Source: Lithodes maja (Eukaryota > Arthropoda > Malacostraca > Decapoda > Lithodidae). Taken from it: a stretch of 64,000 nucleotides of DNA. Of the stretch, positions 12,584-24,767 are shown piece by piece. The first letter of the stretch is position 1. Each line of letters starts with the position of its first letter. The notes below the pieces were generated by a model. The model had not been told where the DNA came from. It saw only the letters and a program-made list of their open reading frames with translations, and ran no database searches. A program made the translations under genes and the position numbers. The DNA lies in NCBI GenBank assembly GCA_037953745.1, contig JBAKBP010003175.1, forward strand, positions 62,001 to 126,000, given 5' to 3'.

Positions 12584-12857
12584 CCTAAATCTAAATGATA
12601 GAAATAGATTTGTAGAAGGGGATACAGTGTGTGAAATATGTGGGAATGGGATAGAGGACCTAAAACATTTCATTCTGTGGTGCACAGCATACACAAAAGA
12701 AAGAAGAAAGGAACCTCTATTCCAGCAACCATATATAGAAGAAGAAGATAAATTGTTAGGACATTTGCTATTTGGTAGACAGAACATAGATAGGGTAAAG
12801 AAGAAAATATATACATTTTGGAGGTTTAGAGAAAATCACACACATAACAATTAAAGA

Positions 12858-13730
<873 letters not shown>

Positions 13731-14090
13731 GTGTTTTAAGATGGTTGGATAACGGGGTAAACTTTTTTTCGGGGATTGTAACTAATTTCAACTACTGTTT
13801 AATTAACAAAAAAAAATACCAAAAACCAAAAAATATAAACCATGGGAAAATAAGTGGTAGTTTCGGTAATATTTTCGAGGAATTCAGCACACCTCACAGG
13901 GGAATGCTGCAAAAGTGATAGGAGAGTATTTTTGGTTTTAGTCAGTGAAAAGTAAGGTGGATACTTATTTTTAGCTTCATGGCCGCATGAACATACAACG
14001 ATTATCCAGGAACTGAATAACAAACTGTTATGGCGATTAACCAAAATTATCTTGGGAGGTGCCAGATAATAGACACTAGCATGATTTTAT
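13731..14090 (+). repeat. Dispersed repeat R1, copy 2
   Basis: Second copy of the roughly 357-bp repeat at 870-1226, same orientation, with scattered substitutions and again ending in (TA)n. Sequence from 14091 to 14552 that follows is unique in the window and without a recognisable gene. Confidence 0.75.
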
Positions 14091-14552
14091 ATATATATAT
14101 ATATTGTTATGCCCTGATTTAATGCAGGATTAACAATTGGATATGGTGAGTTCTACTCCACTGGGACTTCCAAGTTCAAATATGCACATATAATATGAAA
14201 GGAAAACAGAGGATAAGTATATCACAAGATATGGTTTAATAATACAGCTTTATTTCTCTTGCACTATATTGGAGAATTTATCTGAAACTGAAACATATAG
14301 AAACACGTATCACTGCCAGTGAAAAATAGCACTTAATTATATCACTGACTCCGAGCACAGTCGCGGAGCTAGATCGGGAGCACTTATTTGGAGAACAGCG
14401 TCACTCAATCCTCGAGATAGTTTCTAAGACACTAGAGTGGGTGGTGGAGAAGTAGTTCTTATTCTTAGTAGTGGGATGACCACTGTCACTTTCTCTCAGT
14501 AATGTCACAGTGTTTAAAGTTCAAGGTGAAGTACCCCTACGGGTATGCAATT

Positions 14553-15197
14553 AAGGGTACATCACACAGTCAGGAATGGGAGCTAGAACCACTAGGAGTA
14601 GTTGAAAATTTCGGATTCCTGGGCCTATTCGCGGTGAAAATCGATACTCCTAGTGACTCTAGCGATATCCTGGTGATTCCTGTTAGACTCTCATTGACTC
14701 CAAACCAGTCCCGGCCGATTGGCCCTGTCCGACAAAATATTCACCGTGTTTAAGGTTCTCGCCGTGAATCGGACCACTCCCAGTGATTCCCAGTGATCCC
14801 CAGTGATTCCCCAGTGACTCCCAGTGAGTCCTGGTGATTCTGGTATGAACTGAAACTGAAACCAAAAGCTGTCCGCGAATCAGATACGAAACACTGAGAA
14901 TCACCAGGACTCACTGGGAGTCACTGGGGAATCACTGGGGATCACTGGGAATCAACTGGGAGTCACTGGGAATGGTCTGATTCGTGGCTAGAACTTTAAA
15001 CACGGTGAACATTTTGTCGGACAGGGCCAATCGGCCGCGAGTGGTTTGGAGTCACTGGGAGTCTAACAGGAATCACTAGGATATCACTAGAGTCACTAGG
15101 AGTCATCGAATTTTCACCACGAATAGGCCCAGGAATCCGAATTTTCAGCTACTCCTAGTGATTCTAGCTCGCATTCCTGACTGTGTGAAGTACCCTT
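14553..15197. repeat. Long foldback: two ~295-bp inverted arms with 55-bp spacer
   Basis: Left arm 14553-14841 and right arm 14897-15197 are reverse complements of each other along their whole length with some substitutions and small indels; the spacer is 14842-14896. The inner part of each arm is a run of short CCCAGTGATT-type repeats. A transcript would form a very long hairpin. No protein is encoded. It may be a foldback transposon or a hairpin-RNA locus; only the structure is certain. Confidence 0.9.
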
Positions 15198-15324
15198 TAA
15201 TAAATATATTATTCATATAGTCCTGTAATACTTCTCACGTGAAAGTATAATATAAAGTATACAGGTAGTTAACTTTTCTTGGTCAAACATTATAAATAGG
15301 CCTAGTATTAACCTGTGTAAGTAA

Positions 15325-16427
15325 AATTTCCCACAAGACATTGTATTCACCCAGTGATTGTGTGTAGAGAAGGAAATTACGGTAGTTGAGCTAATTAATA
15401 ATGTAAACAATGTATGGTCAATGTTACAATACCCTACTTGTAGTCTACAAGTTCTGCAACTCCCCTTACCAAACATAACGAGAGTGGTGGAGACGTGTTT
15501 GTATGTGTTTTGAAATGTCAAGTTCGCTTGGTGGTGGAGAGTGGAGTTTGGATTACTACTTAGAGGGGCGTTGTAGTCGCCGGGGTAAACTTTGAGCCAG
15601 CGGAATCATGGCTTGGTTGTTTAGGGGCCGTTGTAGTCGCCGGTTAATAATGTAGAAGTTCTGCAACTCCCCTGACCTAACCTAAACAAACTAACACAAC
15701 CTATAAGTGTTACCTATTTTAGGTAATCGTATGAAATATTACAGAACTCGGTAACGAATGAAAAGAAGAAGGTGGGAAGGATAAACTATCCACTATTTGT
15801 TTCGTAAACTATAGTAAGCATTGATATCATGACTTTACGGTACATAATAATACAGACTTATCGTATTATATTAATGTCTGTAATGATGTATGAATACAAT
15901 CATTGTACTTAATGATGATATTAGAGGACTGTAGTTATAGCCTACAAGAGACATACTTGAGGACAAATTAATTTCAATTATAGGGTCAAACACATGCCTG
16001 GAGCCTCACAGTGGATGTACAATTTCCCACAAGACATTGTATTCACCCAGTGATTGTGTGTAGAGAAGGAAATTACGGTAGTTGAGGTAATTAAATAATG
16101 TGAACAATGTATGGTCAATGTTACAATACCCTACTTGTAGTCTACAAGCTCTGCAACTCCCCTTACCTAACATAACGAGAGTGGTGGATACGTGGTTGTA
16201 TGTGTTTTGAAATGTCAAGTTCGCTTGGTGGTGGAGAGTGGACTTGTGGATTACCACTTTGAGGGGCGTTGTAGTTGCCGGGGTAGACTTTGAGCCTCAA
16301 TAGTGGATAGTTAATCCTTACCACCTTCTTGTTTTCATTTGTTACCGAGTTCTGTAATATTTCATACGATTACCTAATATAAGTAACACTTATAGGTTGT
16401 GTTAGTTTGCTTAGGTTAGGTCAGGGG
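15325..16427. repeat. Composite of direct and inverted repeats
   Basis: Two direct copies of a roughly 275-bp unit at 15325-15598 and 16021-16295, plus inverted arms of about 129 bp at 15669-15797 and 16299-16427. The inverted arms start with CCCCTGACCTAACC and end with its complement. This arrangement fits two copies of a repeat, one with an inverted neighbour, or a foldback element with internal duplication. No gene. Confidence 0.75.
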
Positions 16428-16574
16428 AGTACTATCGTCGGAGATACTCCACTCGTCCTTTTTTCTCTTTCTTCTTTTTCGATTAGATCCCATATCACAG
16501 AATTGCACAGTAATGGCCAACCAAAAAAATGCTGCTGAGAAGCGGGAAGGCAAGAGGGTGACGATAAGCCACAT

Positions 16575-16665
16575 GTCTCTGGCTTCTTCCAAGGAAGAGG
16601 GGATGAGCCCTCTCGCCTTTCTGTTCCGCAGGAGGACCCCTCCTTCAGACAAATTGGCTGTGTTG
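16575..16665 (-). pseudogene. 91-bp stray copy of part of the virus-like gene at 57.4-58.7 kb
   Basis: These 91 bases match 57971-58061 with about three mismatches, in the same orientation, and the match stops sharply at both ends. On the minus strand both encode LSEGGVLLRNRKARGL. Surrounding sequence is unrelated to the source gene, so this is a copied fragment, not a gene. The 186-codon minus frame that spans it (16416-16976) is probably chance. Confidence 0.8.
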
Positions 16666-17629
16666 CAATCTGAAAATTCAAATGGTAGCCATTTGAATCG
16701 TATACCTAAGCTCATGCGTTTTCCCGGAGTCGTTTTCCCGAGTCGTTTTCCCAGTCGTTTACTGCGTCGTTTACCGGGGCCTAAATTTTTCGAAAAGCGA
16801 CTCTCCATCATTTCTCGAAAATATACCTGGAGTGAGTTGGTTCGAATCCTGGTGAGGATACCTCTTACCCAAAGGGTATGGTATAAATAGTAGAAAGAGA
16901 GATGTTGACACGAACCGAAGCACATATCAGACGGTTGTAGTCCAACGCCGGGACATAGTGTAACACGGTGGGCCATCTCCGTAGAGTTATTACGATTTCC
17001 TACACCGTCGGCTCAGAAGAGGTACTGCTTCGTATAATGCGTCGTATAGCTAGGTCATGCGTCATTTACCGAGGCCATGCTTCGTATACTGCGTCGTTTA
17101 CCGGGGCCTTTACGGCCATCCGAGAGACGGCCTGACATCGCTTTTCGATGGAAAAATAATTGACAACTAGATTTCTTTATCAGGACAGCGTGAGTTGATA
17201 CTGTTGCTACTCGTAGCTGGTTTTACAGGTTTGCATCAGTTAGCCTAGAGCGCAATTGACTCTTTGCGAGGATAAGTTTTGACAATTTCTGCTCGCAGCA
17301 GTAAGTGTTTCTGAACACACATATTTCAGTGCATACATCCTCAAAATGGAAAATCATCAGTGTGTATGTAACGTCTATAGAACTCGAGCAATGTGAGATC
17401 ATTGTACCTAGCTTTTAGTTCATCGTCAGAGATGGTCACCTCCGGCTTGGTATTTTTCAAGCCCTTTCACTAAATGCCTTGATTAGTTTCGCATATTCAC
17501 TATCATAATCAGATGTTGTAGAAAGCTTTTCTGCTAGCAGTGGGAAAGTGCACAGTGTACCTTTCGAGTTGCATTTTACATGGTAATGTCACACAAGAAT
17601 GCTAGATCACACAGCCACTTGCAATACCT
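16666..17629. other. Unassigned sequence with degenerate GTCGTTTACC phrases
   Basis: Contains repeated GTCGTTTTCCC / GCGTCGTTTACCGGGGCC phrases at about 16729-16780 and 17036-17110, and one isolated B-box-like GGTTCGAATCC at about 16840. No gene is supported. Confidence 0.4.
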
Positions 17630-17762
17630 CCACCAACCGACTTTACTCCTAAACTCAATTAATGTAATCAACAAATACATGTAGCAGTCCAGGGATTCGA
17701 ACCAAGGATGCTCACACCGAAATTAAGTGCATTTATCCATTGCGCTACGAAGACAGTTATCA
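17630..17762 (-). mobile_element. tRNA-derived SINE, copy 1
   Basis: On the minus strand the element opens with a tRNA-like head carrying an A-box-like segment and the B box GGTTCGAATCC, followed by a tail with TTAGGAGTAAAGT. Related copies lie at 26717-26852, 27021-27098, 43781-43915 and 44088-44166. It is a SINE head rather than a working tRNA: the acceptor ends do not pair well. Confidence 0.7.
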
Positions 17763-18530
17763 TGGATCGCATGACCCGTCCTTCTTTTGGAGAAGGGGAC
17801 CGGGACCCTTATAATTCCACTAGACTATACCATTGGGAATAGAGGTCCTGTTGTCCAGGTGAGCGAGCTGTATCTATCGTATGTGTATACAATGGAGATC
17901 TATGTGTACACAATGGAGATCTATGTGTAAACAATGGAGATATATGTGTAAACACAGGAGAAAAATAAAAGGTTAACTTCAAAATGTTGTTTTATTCCTT
18001 ACTTAATCTAACAGTTTTGTTTTTTTCTAGGGGATGCTCCCTGTATCATTATTGCAATTTCTGTCAGCAATGTCTTCTTCTTGAATGATGATCCGGTGTC
18101 TATCGACTTCGAATATTCGTCAGCTAGCGACTTTGGTTCCAAAAACATGTCAGGGTATACGACGTTATCTAACACACATGGTCCCTTTTCCTTCTTCTGG
18201 ATACAAATAGATCAGAGTGTATTGTGATACCCACACTTTCACACTCCAGATCATCACCTTTATAATTATTAATAAGACAGTCATCTGCATCTTAACAAGT
18301 GGATTGACTATAATAGCCTTCATAACAGTTTAGGAAAAAATATACCAATATATGATGGCAATAGGGTCGCCAAAGGGTTATTGCATTCTAATTCCTACCT
18401 TACCTCAAATAACCCTGTATGGCCATTATGCCCACTAAAGAAATAAGTCATGAACATTGACAAAATCACTCTCCTCTCCCAAGTCCAATTCACTAAAGGG
18501 GTTATATAGGCTACCTTTATCTGGATCAGA
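17763..18530. other. Intergenic: short tandem repeat and TAAAGGG-type motifs
   Basis: A roughly 23-bp tandem repeat (CAATGGAGATCTATGTGTA, about three copies) lies at 17889-17955. At 18369-18510 there are three loose copies of a motif around CTAAAGGGGTTAT, directly downstream (on the minus strand) of the acidic-repeat gene. The same motif recurs at 49905-50080. No gene. Confidence 0.5.
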
Positions 18531-19777
18531 TTATAACTCTGTTCCGGAACTGGGATCATCAGAGTCTGTTCCGGATCTGGAGTCATCAGAGTCTGTTCCG
18601 AATCTGGAGTCATCAGAGTCTGTTCCAGAACTGGGATCATCAGAGTCTGTTCCAGAACTGGGATCATCAGAGTCACCGCCTCCGTTACTAAGAATATTGG
18701 TACCCACAACTTCACAGTCATTATCATCACATTGTTTATCATCTATAATAATACATTCATTATCTTCACCTGTATCATCTATAATAATACATTCATTATC
18801 TTCACCTGTATAATCTATAATAACACAATCATCATCATGGTCTTCTTTATCATCAGCTTTATCTTCATCTAAGCAAGATAAATGACTATAATACCCTTCA
18901 TCTGCACTCATACACTCACTGGTGTCTTTATCAACTATGTCCTTATCTCTATCTGGGGGTTCAAAAAAAATAATGGATAAAGCATCACCCGGCGGGAAAT
19001 AAAATTCATGCTCTTCGTCCTTCCCCGGCCCCTCCTTTTAGGCCTCCCATTCGTCCTTCCCCGACCCCTCCTTTTTGGCCTCCCATTCGTCCTCCCCCGC
19101 TGTCTCCTCGGTTTCGTCCTGGTCTTCCTCTTTGGCTAACTCCTTGGCCTCTTCTTCGTCTTCGTCTTCGTCTTCGTCTTCTTCTTCCCCTTCCTGTTCG
19201 TCCTTCCCCGACCCCTCCTTTTCGGCCTCCTGTTCGTCCATCCCCGACCCCTCCTTTTTGGCTTCCCCTTCGTCCATCCCCGACCCCTCCTTTTTGGCTT
19301 CCCCTTCGTCCATTCCCGACCCCTCCGTTTCGGCTTCCCATTCGTCCTTCCCCGACCCCTCCTTTTCGGCCTCCCATTCGTCCTCCCCCGCTGTCTCCTC
19401 GGTTTCGTCCTGGTCTTCCTCTTTGGCTAACTCCTTGGCCTCTTCTTCGTCTTCGTCTTCGTCTTCGTCTTCTTCTTCCCCTTCCTGTTCGTCCTTCCCC
19501 GACCCCTCCTTTTCGGCCTCCTGTTCGTCCATCCCCGACCCCTCCTTTTTGGCTTCCCCTTCGTCCATCCCCGACCCCTCCTTTTTGGCTTCCCCTTCGT
19601 CCATTCCCGACCCCTCCGTTTCGGCTTCCCATTCGTCCTTCCCCGACCCCTCCTTTTCGGCCTCCCATTCGTCCTCCCCCGCGGTCTCCTCGGTTTCGTC
19701 CTGGTCTTCCTCTTTGGCTAACTCCTTGGCCTCTTCTTTGTCTTCGTCTTCTTCTTCCTCTTCGGAAGTCTCGTTTT
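18531..19777 (-). pseudogene. Acidic-repeat protein, 3' exon-like segment with one nonsense codon
   Basis: One frame runs from about 19777 down to the stop at 18531, interrupted only by TAA at 19038-19040. The N-terminal part is a 97-residue repeat (291 bp, about 2.5 copies) of Glu/Asp-rich blocks and WEAEKEGSGKDE-type motifs; after the stop it continues through EEHEFYFPPGDA into a Ser/Asp tail with GTDSDDPSS x5 and GEDNECIIIDD repeats. Where the stop lies, the other repeat copies have AAA (Lys), so the stop is a point mutation. The upstream edge has a strong pyrimidine tract ending in AG, like a 3' splice site. Highly charged and probably disordered; function unknown. It may be host or virus-derived. 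Confidence 0.6.
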
Positions 19778-20071
19778 CTAAAAAGAGAGAAAAAACGATC
19801 TTTAGTCGGCCGATGACAGTAAATATCTATACCAAAACACAAACACACTAAATATCTATACAGAAAGATGAACAATTATGTGCTCTACAGGTTTATTTAA
19901 CAAACAAAATAGGGAATGATTAATGGACACATGAAACAGATTATTAATAGTGTTTTATACAGTATAACACATGTTGATGAGGAGTTAATTCATTGGTATT
20001 ATTATTATTAAATATATAAAAAAAAGGATGAATATTAAATATATAAAAACAGAGGGTGAATAAGGCTTACG

Positions 20072-20424
20072 CAGGTGAATTCCTCATCATTTCGACTTTT
20101 TGTTCTAGCCTGATGCATTTCATAAGTTTTCATTTTATCAAAAATGAAACTCATGGGCTCCTCCCTTACCTTATGTTTTCTGAACTGAATGCTGGTGAAT
20201 TTTGTGATTATTTTATTTACTAGCAATGATAAGTGCCTCAGCAAATGTTCATTCAGCATATCTAATTTGAAAAGTTCTTGGGGGTCTATCTGGGCCATCG
20301 CTACAATAGCCGATAGTCTTAATGCATAGTTCATATCTTGTAATGACACTTGTTCTTTGGGTGGCCAGGGTTTGCTTTTTTTGGGCGGTCCTCGCTCACT
20401 GTCCAAGGAAGTCCTTCTTCTCTT
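20072..20424 (-). pseudogene. Exon-like segment, helical protein, upstream of the acidic-repeat exon
   Basis: The minus frame encodes a basic Lys/Pro start (SERGPPKKSKPWPPKE) and then an amphipathic helical region with MAQIDPQELFKLD and NEHLLRHLSLLVNKI. It ends at EEFTC followed by GTAAGC, a good 5' splice site, and the acidic exon's AG lies about 295 bp further on. The join phase is not settled, because the first AG gives a different phase from a simple fusion. The 5' side runs into LINE-B, which appears to have cut the exon. No known family recognised. Confidence 0.45.
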
Positions 20425-23189
20425 TGAATAGCAGCTATGATCATAAGTATCATAATCATTACATTTTTAGCCTGTACAGAAATCCTGATGTTAACAATGA
20501 CATATATGACTGCCTTTTAACAGCCATGGCTTCAATACAGTCTGTAGATGTCAAATCATCTTTTATTTTTGTTGGTGATGTCAATGCGCATCATCAAGAG
20601 TGGTTGAACTCGGTCTCTCCAACTAATAGAAATGGTCATGCTGCATTGGATTTTGCAAACTTATCTGGTTGTGAACAGCTAATCCAAGGACCTACTCATA
20701 TGTCTGGAAATTGTCTTGATCTAGTACTAACAGACATTCCTGGCGTTGTAGAAACCTCCGTTCTTGTACCTGTTGGCACTTCCGACCACAATGCCATCAT
20801 GTGTAAAATTAATCTTGATTTTTCTGTTCCTGATATTACTCTCTCACGTAAAGTCTACCTTAAATCCCGGGTTAACTGGGACAACGTTTGTAATGATGTT
20901 TGTAATATTGAGTGGAATCACATACTAAGATCTCATGACCCGGTTTCAGCTCTCAACAATTCCCTTCTTGGTATCCTTCGCAAAAGAGTTCCATCAAAGA
21001 CAATTAAGTCTCGTATCAGGGATAAAGCATGGTTTAATGATGACTGCAAGCGTGCATTTGATGACAAACAGGCTGCATATCGTCTATGGAGGCGTAATCA
21101 AACCCCCTTGCATTGGGAAAATTATGTTTTTAAAAGGGCAGCTGCGCAGAGAGTTTATGATGGTGCTGAGAGGGATTATAACTTCCATCTTCAGGATGTT
21201 CTGGCAGGAGCTACACAGCCTCATAAATGGTGGTCCGCTTTGAAATCCGCTTTATTTTGAATAGATTCCTCCATGCCTCCTCTTTGTGATTCTGATGGCT
21301 CCATCTCTTTTTATCCATTATCGAAGGCCAATATTCTATCTAATATTTTTATTAATAAGCAGAGTAATCAGGAATTGTCTTTGCCATTGACATGTTTCCC
21401 TAGACCCAACCTCAATTCAATGTCATTCAAATCAGCTGAACTGAAAAGGTACTTGCTGGATCTTGATACCTATGGTGGCACAGACCCGGATGGGTTTTTC
21501 CCTCTCTTTTTTTAAAAAGGTTGCAGTGGTCTTGGCACCTAAATTGGCAGTGGTGTTTAGGTTGCTTTTGAAATCAGGTAGTTTTCCTCTTTGCTGGCGT
21601 AAGGCTATTATCACTCCTATTCCAAAGGGAAATACTGCCTCATCATCTCCTAATGACTATCGCCCTATCTCCATTACACCTATCCTATCCAAGCTCTATG
21701 AGAGGCTTTTGTCCAGACGCCTTTCCTCTTATTGTAATAGTCATAATTTTATACCAAACTCACAGTTTGGTTTTCGTAAGGGACTGGGTACATGTGATGC
21801 ACTTCTGACACTCACCCATGACTTGCAATCTTCATTGGACCAGGGACATGAGTCTCGCGTCGTGGCTATTGACTTTAGTTCTGCTTTTGATTTAGTCAAC
21901 CATAAAGCACTTCTGTTTAAGTTACAGCTCATTGGTATTGGTGGCAATTTTTTAAGGATCTTTGAAGATTTTTTGACGAAAAGATCTCAGTCTGTGGTCA
22001 TTGATGGGTGTCATTCCCCTTCTGTTACTGTTGTTTCTGGTGTTCCACAAGGCAGTGTCCTTGGGCCTTTGCTTTTTATTATTTTTACTGCTGACCTGTG
22101 TTCCGAGCTTGAAAATAAACTAATCTCCTATGCTGATGATACAACTTTATATGCGTCAATTGCATCACCAATAGATCGACACGTAATTGCTACTGCTCTG
22201 AATAGGGATTTAGCCAAAATTACATCATGGTGTGAACTTTGGGGCATGAAACTTAATGCTAGTAAAACACACTCCATTATCATCAGCAGATCTCGTACCT
22301 TGGATCCTCCCCATCCTTATCTACAAGTTTCTGGTGAGCAAATTGAGAATGTGGATACTCTGCGTTTGTTAGGAGTTACTCTTGATCCCAAACTTACTTT
22401 TGAAAAGCATATTCGTTCTTTCTCCTCTTCCATTTCCCAAAAAATTGGTCTGCTTCGCAAGGTTTATAAAACATTTGCTTGTGACGCCACAGTTATCAAG
22501 TCTTTTTATGCTTTTATTTTGCCACATTTCGAGTACTGCTCACCTGTCTGGTTGTCAGCAGCTGTCTGCCATCTCAAGTTGCTTGACAGGTCGCTAAATT
22601 CCATCAGTTTTATTCTACCTAATTTGTCTCTTGATCTGTGTCATCGACGTAAAGTTGGTGCCCTTAGTCTTTTATTTAAAGTTTTTAACAACCCTCAGCA
22701 TCCCTTACATGGGGTTCTGCCTGGGCCCTATGTCCGGGCTCGTGCAACTAGATTCACAAGCAATCTTAATTATCTTGCCATGAGCCGTGTTAATTTTTCT
22801 ACTACACAGTTTTCATGGTGTTTTGTGCCGGCCATGGTTGACTTGTGGAATAAGTTGCCAAATGAGCTAGTCAATTCAGCTAATATCTCCATTTTTAAGT
22901 CTAAAGTTAATGCTTTTTTGCAGCATTAATTCTAATTTTTAAACTTATTTTATTCTATTTTATTGTATTATATTTAAGCTTGATATCCTCCACTGCATAA
23001 TATGTTATCTGTGTTTAATATGTGTATATGTACAGTACAGTATACAGTGTATGTTTTTATTTTTTCCTAAGTTGCCATAGTCTCTCTCCAGTGCCTCCGG
23101 GTGTTTTGTGTGGATTGATCTTGATGGTGTTTCTGCACCCTGGTTGGAGACTTCGGCATCTCATACAATAATAATAATAATAATAATAT
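20425..23189 (+). mobile_element. LINE-B: 5'-truncated non-LTR retrotransposon (Jockey/CR1 type)
   Basis: Begins inside the endonuclease (FSLYRNPD, then GDVNAHHQEW and SDHNAI at about 20570-20800) and continues through reverse transcriptase. RT boxes: DYRPISITPILSK, AIDFSSAFDLVNH, SGVPQGSVLGPLLF and the catalytic SYADDTTLYA (about 22125). The C-terminal region is complete to the stop at 22927-22929. One TGA at 21258-21260 and a frameshift near 21500 kill it. The 3' end is an (AAT)n tail at about 23166-23188, as in several CR1-like elements. No target duplication is clear. It appears to sit inside the minus-strand exon 23360-20072. Confidence 0.88.
21463..22929 (+). pseudogene. LINE-B reverse transcriptase, main open frame
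   Basis: A 488-codon open frame covering the whole RT catalytic core and C-terminus of LINE-B. It synthesises cDNA at a nicked target in intact elements. Catalytic Asp pair is in SYADDTTLYA; the fingers box is KAIITPIPKG. The N-terminal endonuclease is in a different frame (20425-21515), so the complete polyprotein cannot be made from this copy. Confidence 0.88.
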
Positions 23190-23360
23190 GACTCCCGTCA
23201 CTGACCCGCCCCCATTTACCGCATCCTCCATTGCGATGCATCATAGATTGAGGTGGTGGAGGTAGTGGAGGGGTAAACAATGAGGGTGATGGAGGCGATG
23301 ACGATCGCTGCAGTGGCCAAAGCCGGGTTAGTGGCGGTAGACGCCTTTCAGATGCCATTT
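23190..23360 (-). pseudogene. 5' exon-like segment (MASERR...), separated by LINE-B from its continuation
   Basis: On the minus strand TTATTTTTTTTCAG precedes an ATG at 23358. The frame encodes a Pro/Ser-rich segment (RSSSPPSPSLFTPPLPPPP) up to the LINE-B tail. The frame beyond LINE-B (20424 downward) is also open, so the two are plausibly one exon split by the insertion. Function unknown. Confidence 0.4.
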
Positions 23361-24767
23361 CTGAAAAAAATAATGGAATCAAGAACAATTTTTAGTCTTT
23401 ACGAGCTAGAGTAAATTAAAACAAGGTCACACTTTGCCCGCCAATGTTGCACTGCTCACATATCACCCAAATTAATATGTAAAATTTGCAAACAAAGTCA
23501 AACCAAAACTGGGACAAAGACAATACAAAGTCAAAAAAAAATATCAAAATCGCTATGTGGACACAACGCTTACTAAAATAAAATGTATGAAATGAAAGAA
23601 CACAATCCACCACATAGGGTGTATATTACTACATGAGCAAGTTAATCTGGTTCCCAAGCAAACTAATCGCACACATAACAACGCACTATCGTCACGTTCA
23701 GGGAATTAGTCAATTTGGGAAATCCGGGACGTTCTGGCAAATATTACTAAACTCTGCATGAATAAAAGAAACTACAATTAGTGTTAAAATGTTCATTTAC
23801 AATCAAATTTGCAACATGACAAGACATGTTATCATTATCTGAAAGATATCCTAAACCATTATTATAATAATTAAAAATAATAGACTCAATAGGTCGTTCA
23901 TAATTATGAATACACTATTAACCCGGGAACTGCAGGGAGACACTTAAGAGTTCCCCCGGCGGACTGCGGGGAGACTCTTAAGAGTCAGAGAAAGAAAAAA
24001 TCTACTTTTGACATCGTTTTTTTTTTTTTTTTTGCCCCTGGGCCATGCAAAATCCTCTACCTCCCCTCCTTCCCCACTTTCCTCCTCTTCTTCAGTTATC
24101 ACCTACTTTCCCTGTTATTCCCTTATTCTGAGGTATATTTTCGTGCTAACATTAGAAATCCGGTTGCAGGGTGTGGTCATCACTGATAGCAAGCGAATGC
24201 AAGAGAGAGAGAGAGAGAGTATCGATCGACTGTGTCTCAGTGGCCTTGGGGGAAATTGGCGGGAAAGCAGCATGCCTCACCCATACATTATACAACTCGC
24301 GGGCTATATCTCCGATTTTGACCATCCAAACGCTGTTTTCACTCGTTTTATTGTTGTTTCAGGTTAATACCTTTATAATCAACCCATAATAGGCGCATAT
24401 GGATAAGTATTAATGCTATTAATGGTACAATGAATATTTTAGTGACGGAAACACCTCAAATACATGCGCACAGGGAGAGGTGTCTAATTACCCCCATGCG
24501 CACTTCAGAGGTTAATGGTTTGAAATCTTTACAACCATCTGGTAACATGGACTTGACTTTCTTTGAATTAATAAGACTATTAACATTATTTTTGTCTAAA
24601 ATTTTAGAGGAATAATTTAAAGTGGATATAACTTTATCTTAAATAGGGTTTTCTTTGGATTTCTTAGAATTAGCTCTAATATATCCCATAAAAGCAAAGA
24701 TTATATAGAAGATAGACACCGGGCAAACAACATACCTTAGAGTAGACACTAGAGATGGAGGTCCTCA
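23361..24767. other. Intergenic, no gene recognised
   Basis: AT-rich with a poly-T stretch near 24019-24033, a GA run at about 24200-24219, and two near-copies of a GGGAGAC(A/T)CTTAAGAGT phrase at 23936-23985. The small frames look non-coding. Confidence 0.5.

Larger units (their letters stand above)
4680..12857 (+). pseudogene. LINE-A ORF2: endonuclease, reverse transcriptase, CCHC; frameshifted and repeat-expanded
   Basis: Endonuclease motifs visible: CLTETQ (4785), GDFNGH (about 5107) and SDHNLV (about 5350), the metal-binding and catalytic boxes of APE-type LINE endonucleases. RT boxes: DLRPIALANISYK (about 6410), SIDFSKAYDSV (about 6628), GIRQGC (about 6790), the catalytic FADDG (about 6915) and LKINKDKSK. 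The C-terminal CEICGN-x-H-x-C finger is at about 12630-12690. Frameshifts separate 4680-5634, 5635-5785, 5890-6213, 6231-6593 and 6731 onward. The reading frame runs through the whole 36-bp array and out the other side into DIDKLQRVENK. The 49/53-bp array is not a multiple of three and destroys the frame, but coding sense resumes at 12584. Confidence 0.85.

Noticed and set aside
16416..16976. 186-codon minus-strand gene
   Set aside because: Only the 91-bp block resembles a protein; the rest has no coding character and includes a degenerate GTCGTTT repeat.
19006..19875. Long Arg/Gly-rich minus frame and long Ser-rich plus frame
   Set aside because: They are off-frame readings of the 291-bp acidic repeat; the acidic frame continues into a sensible C-terminus and has a splice-like start.
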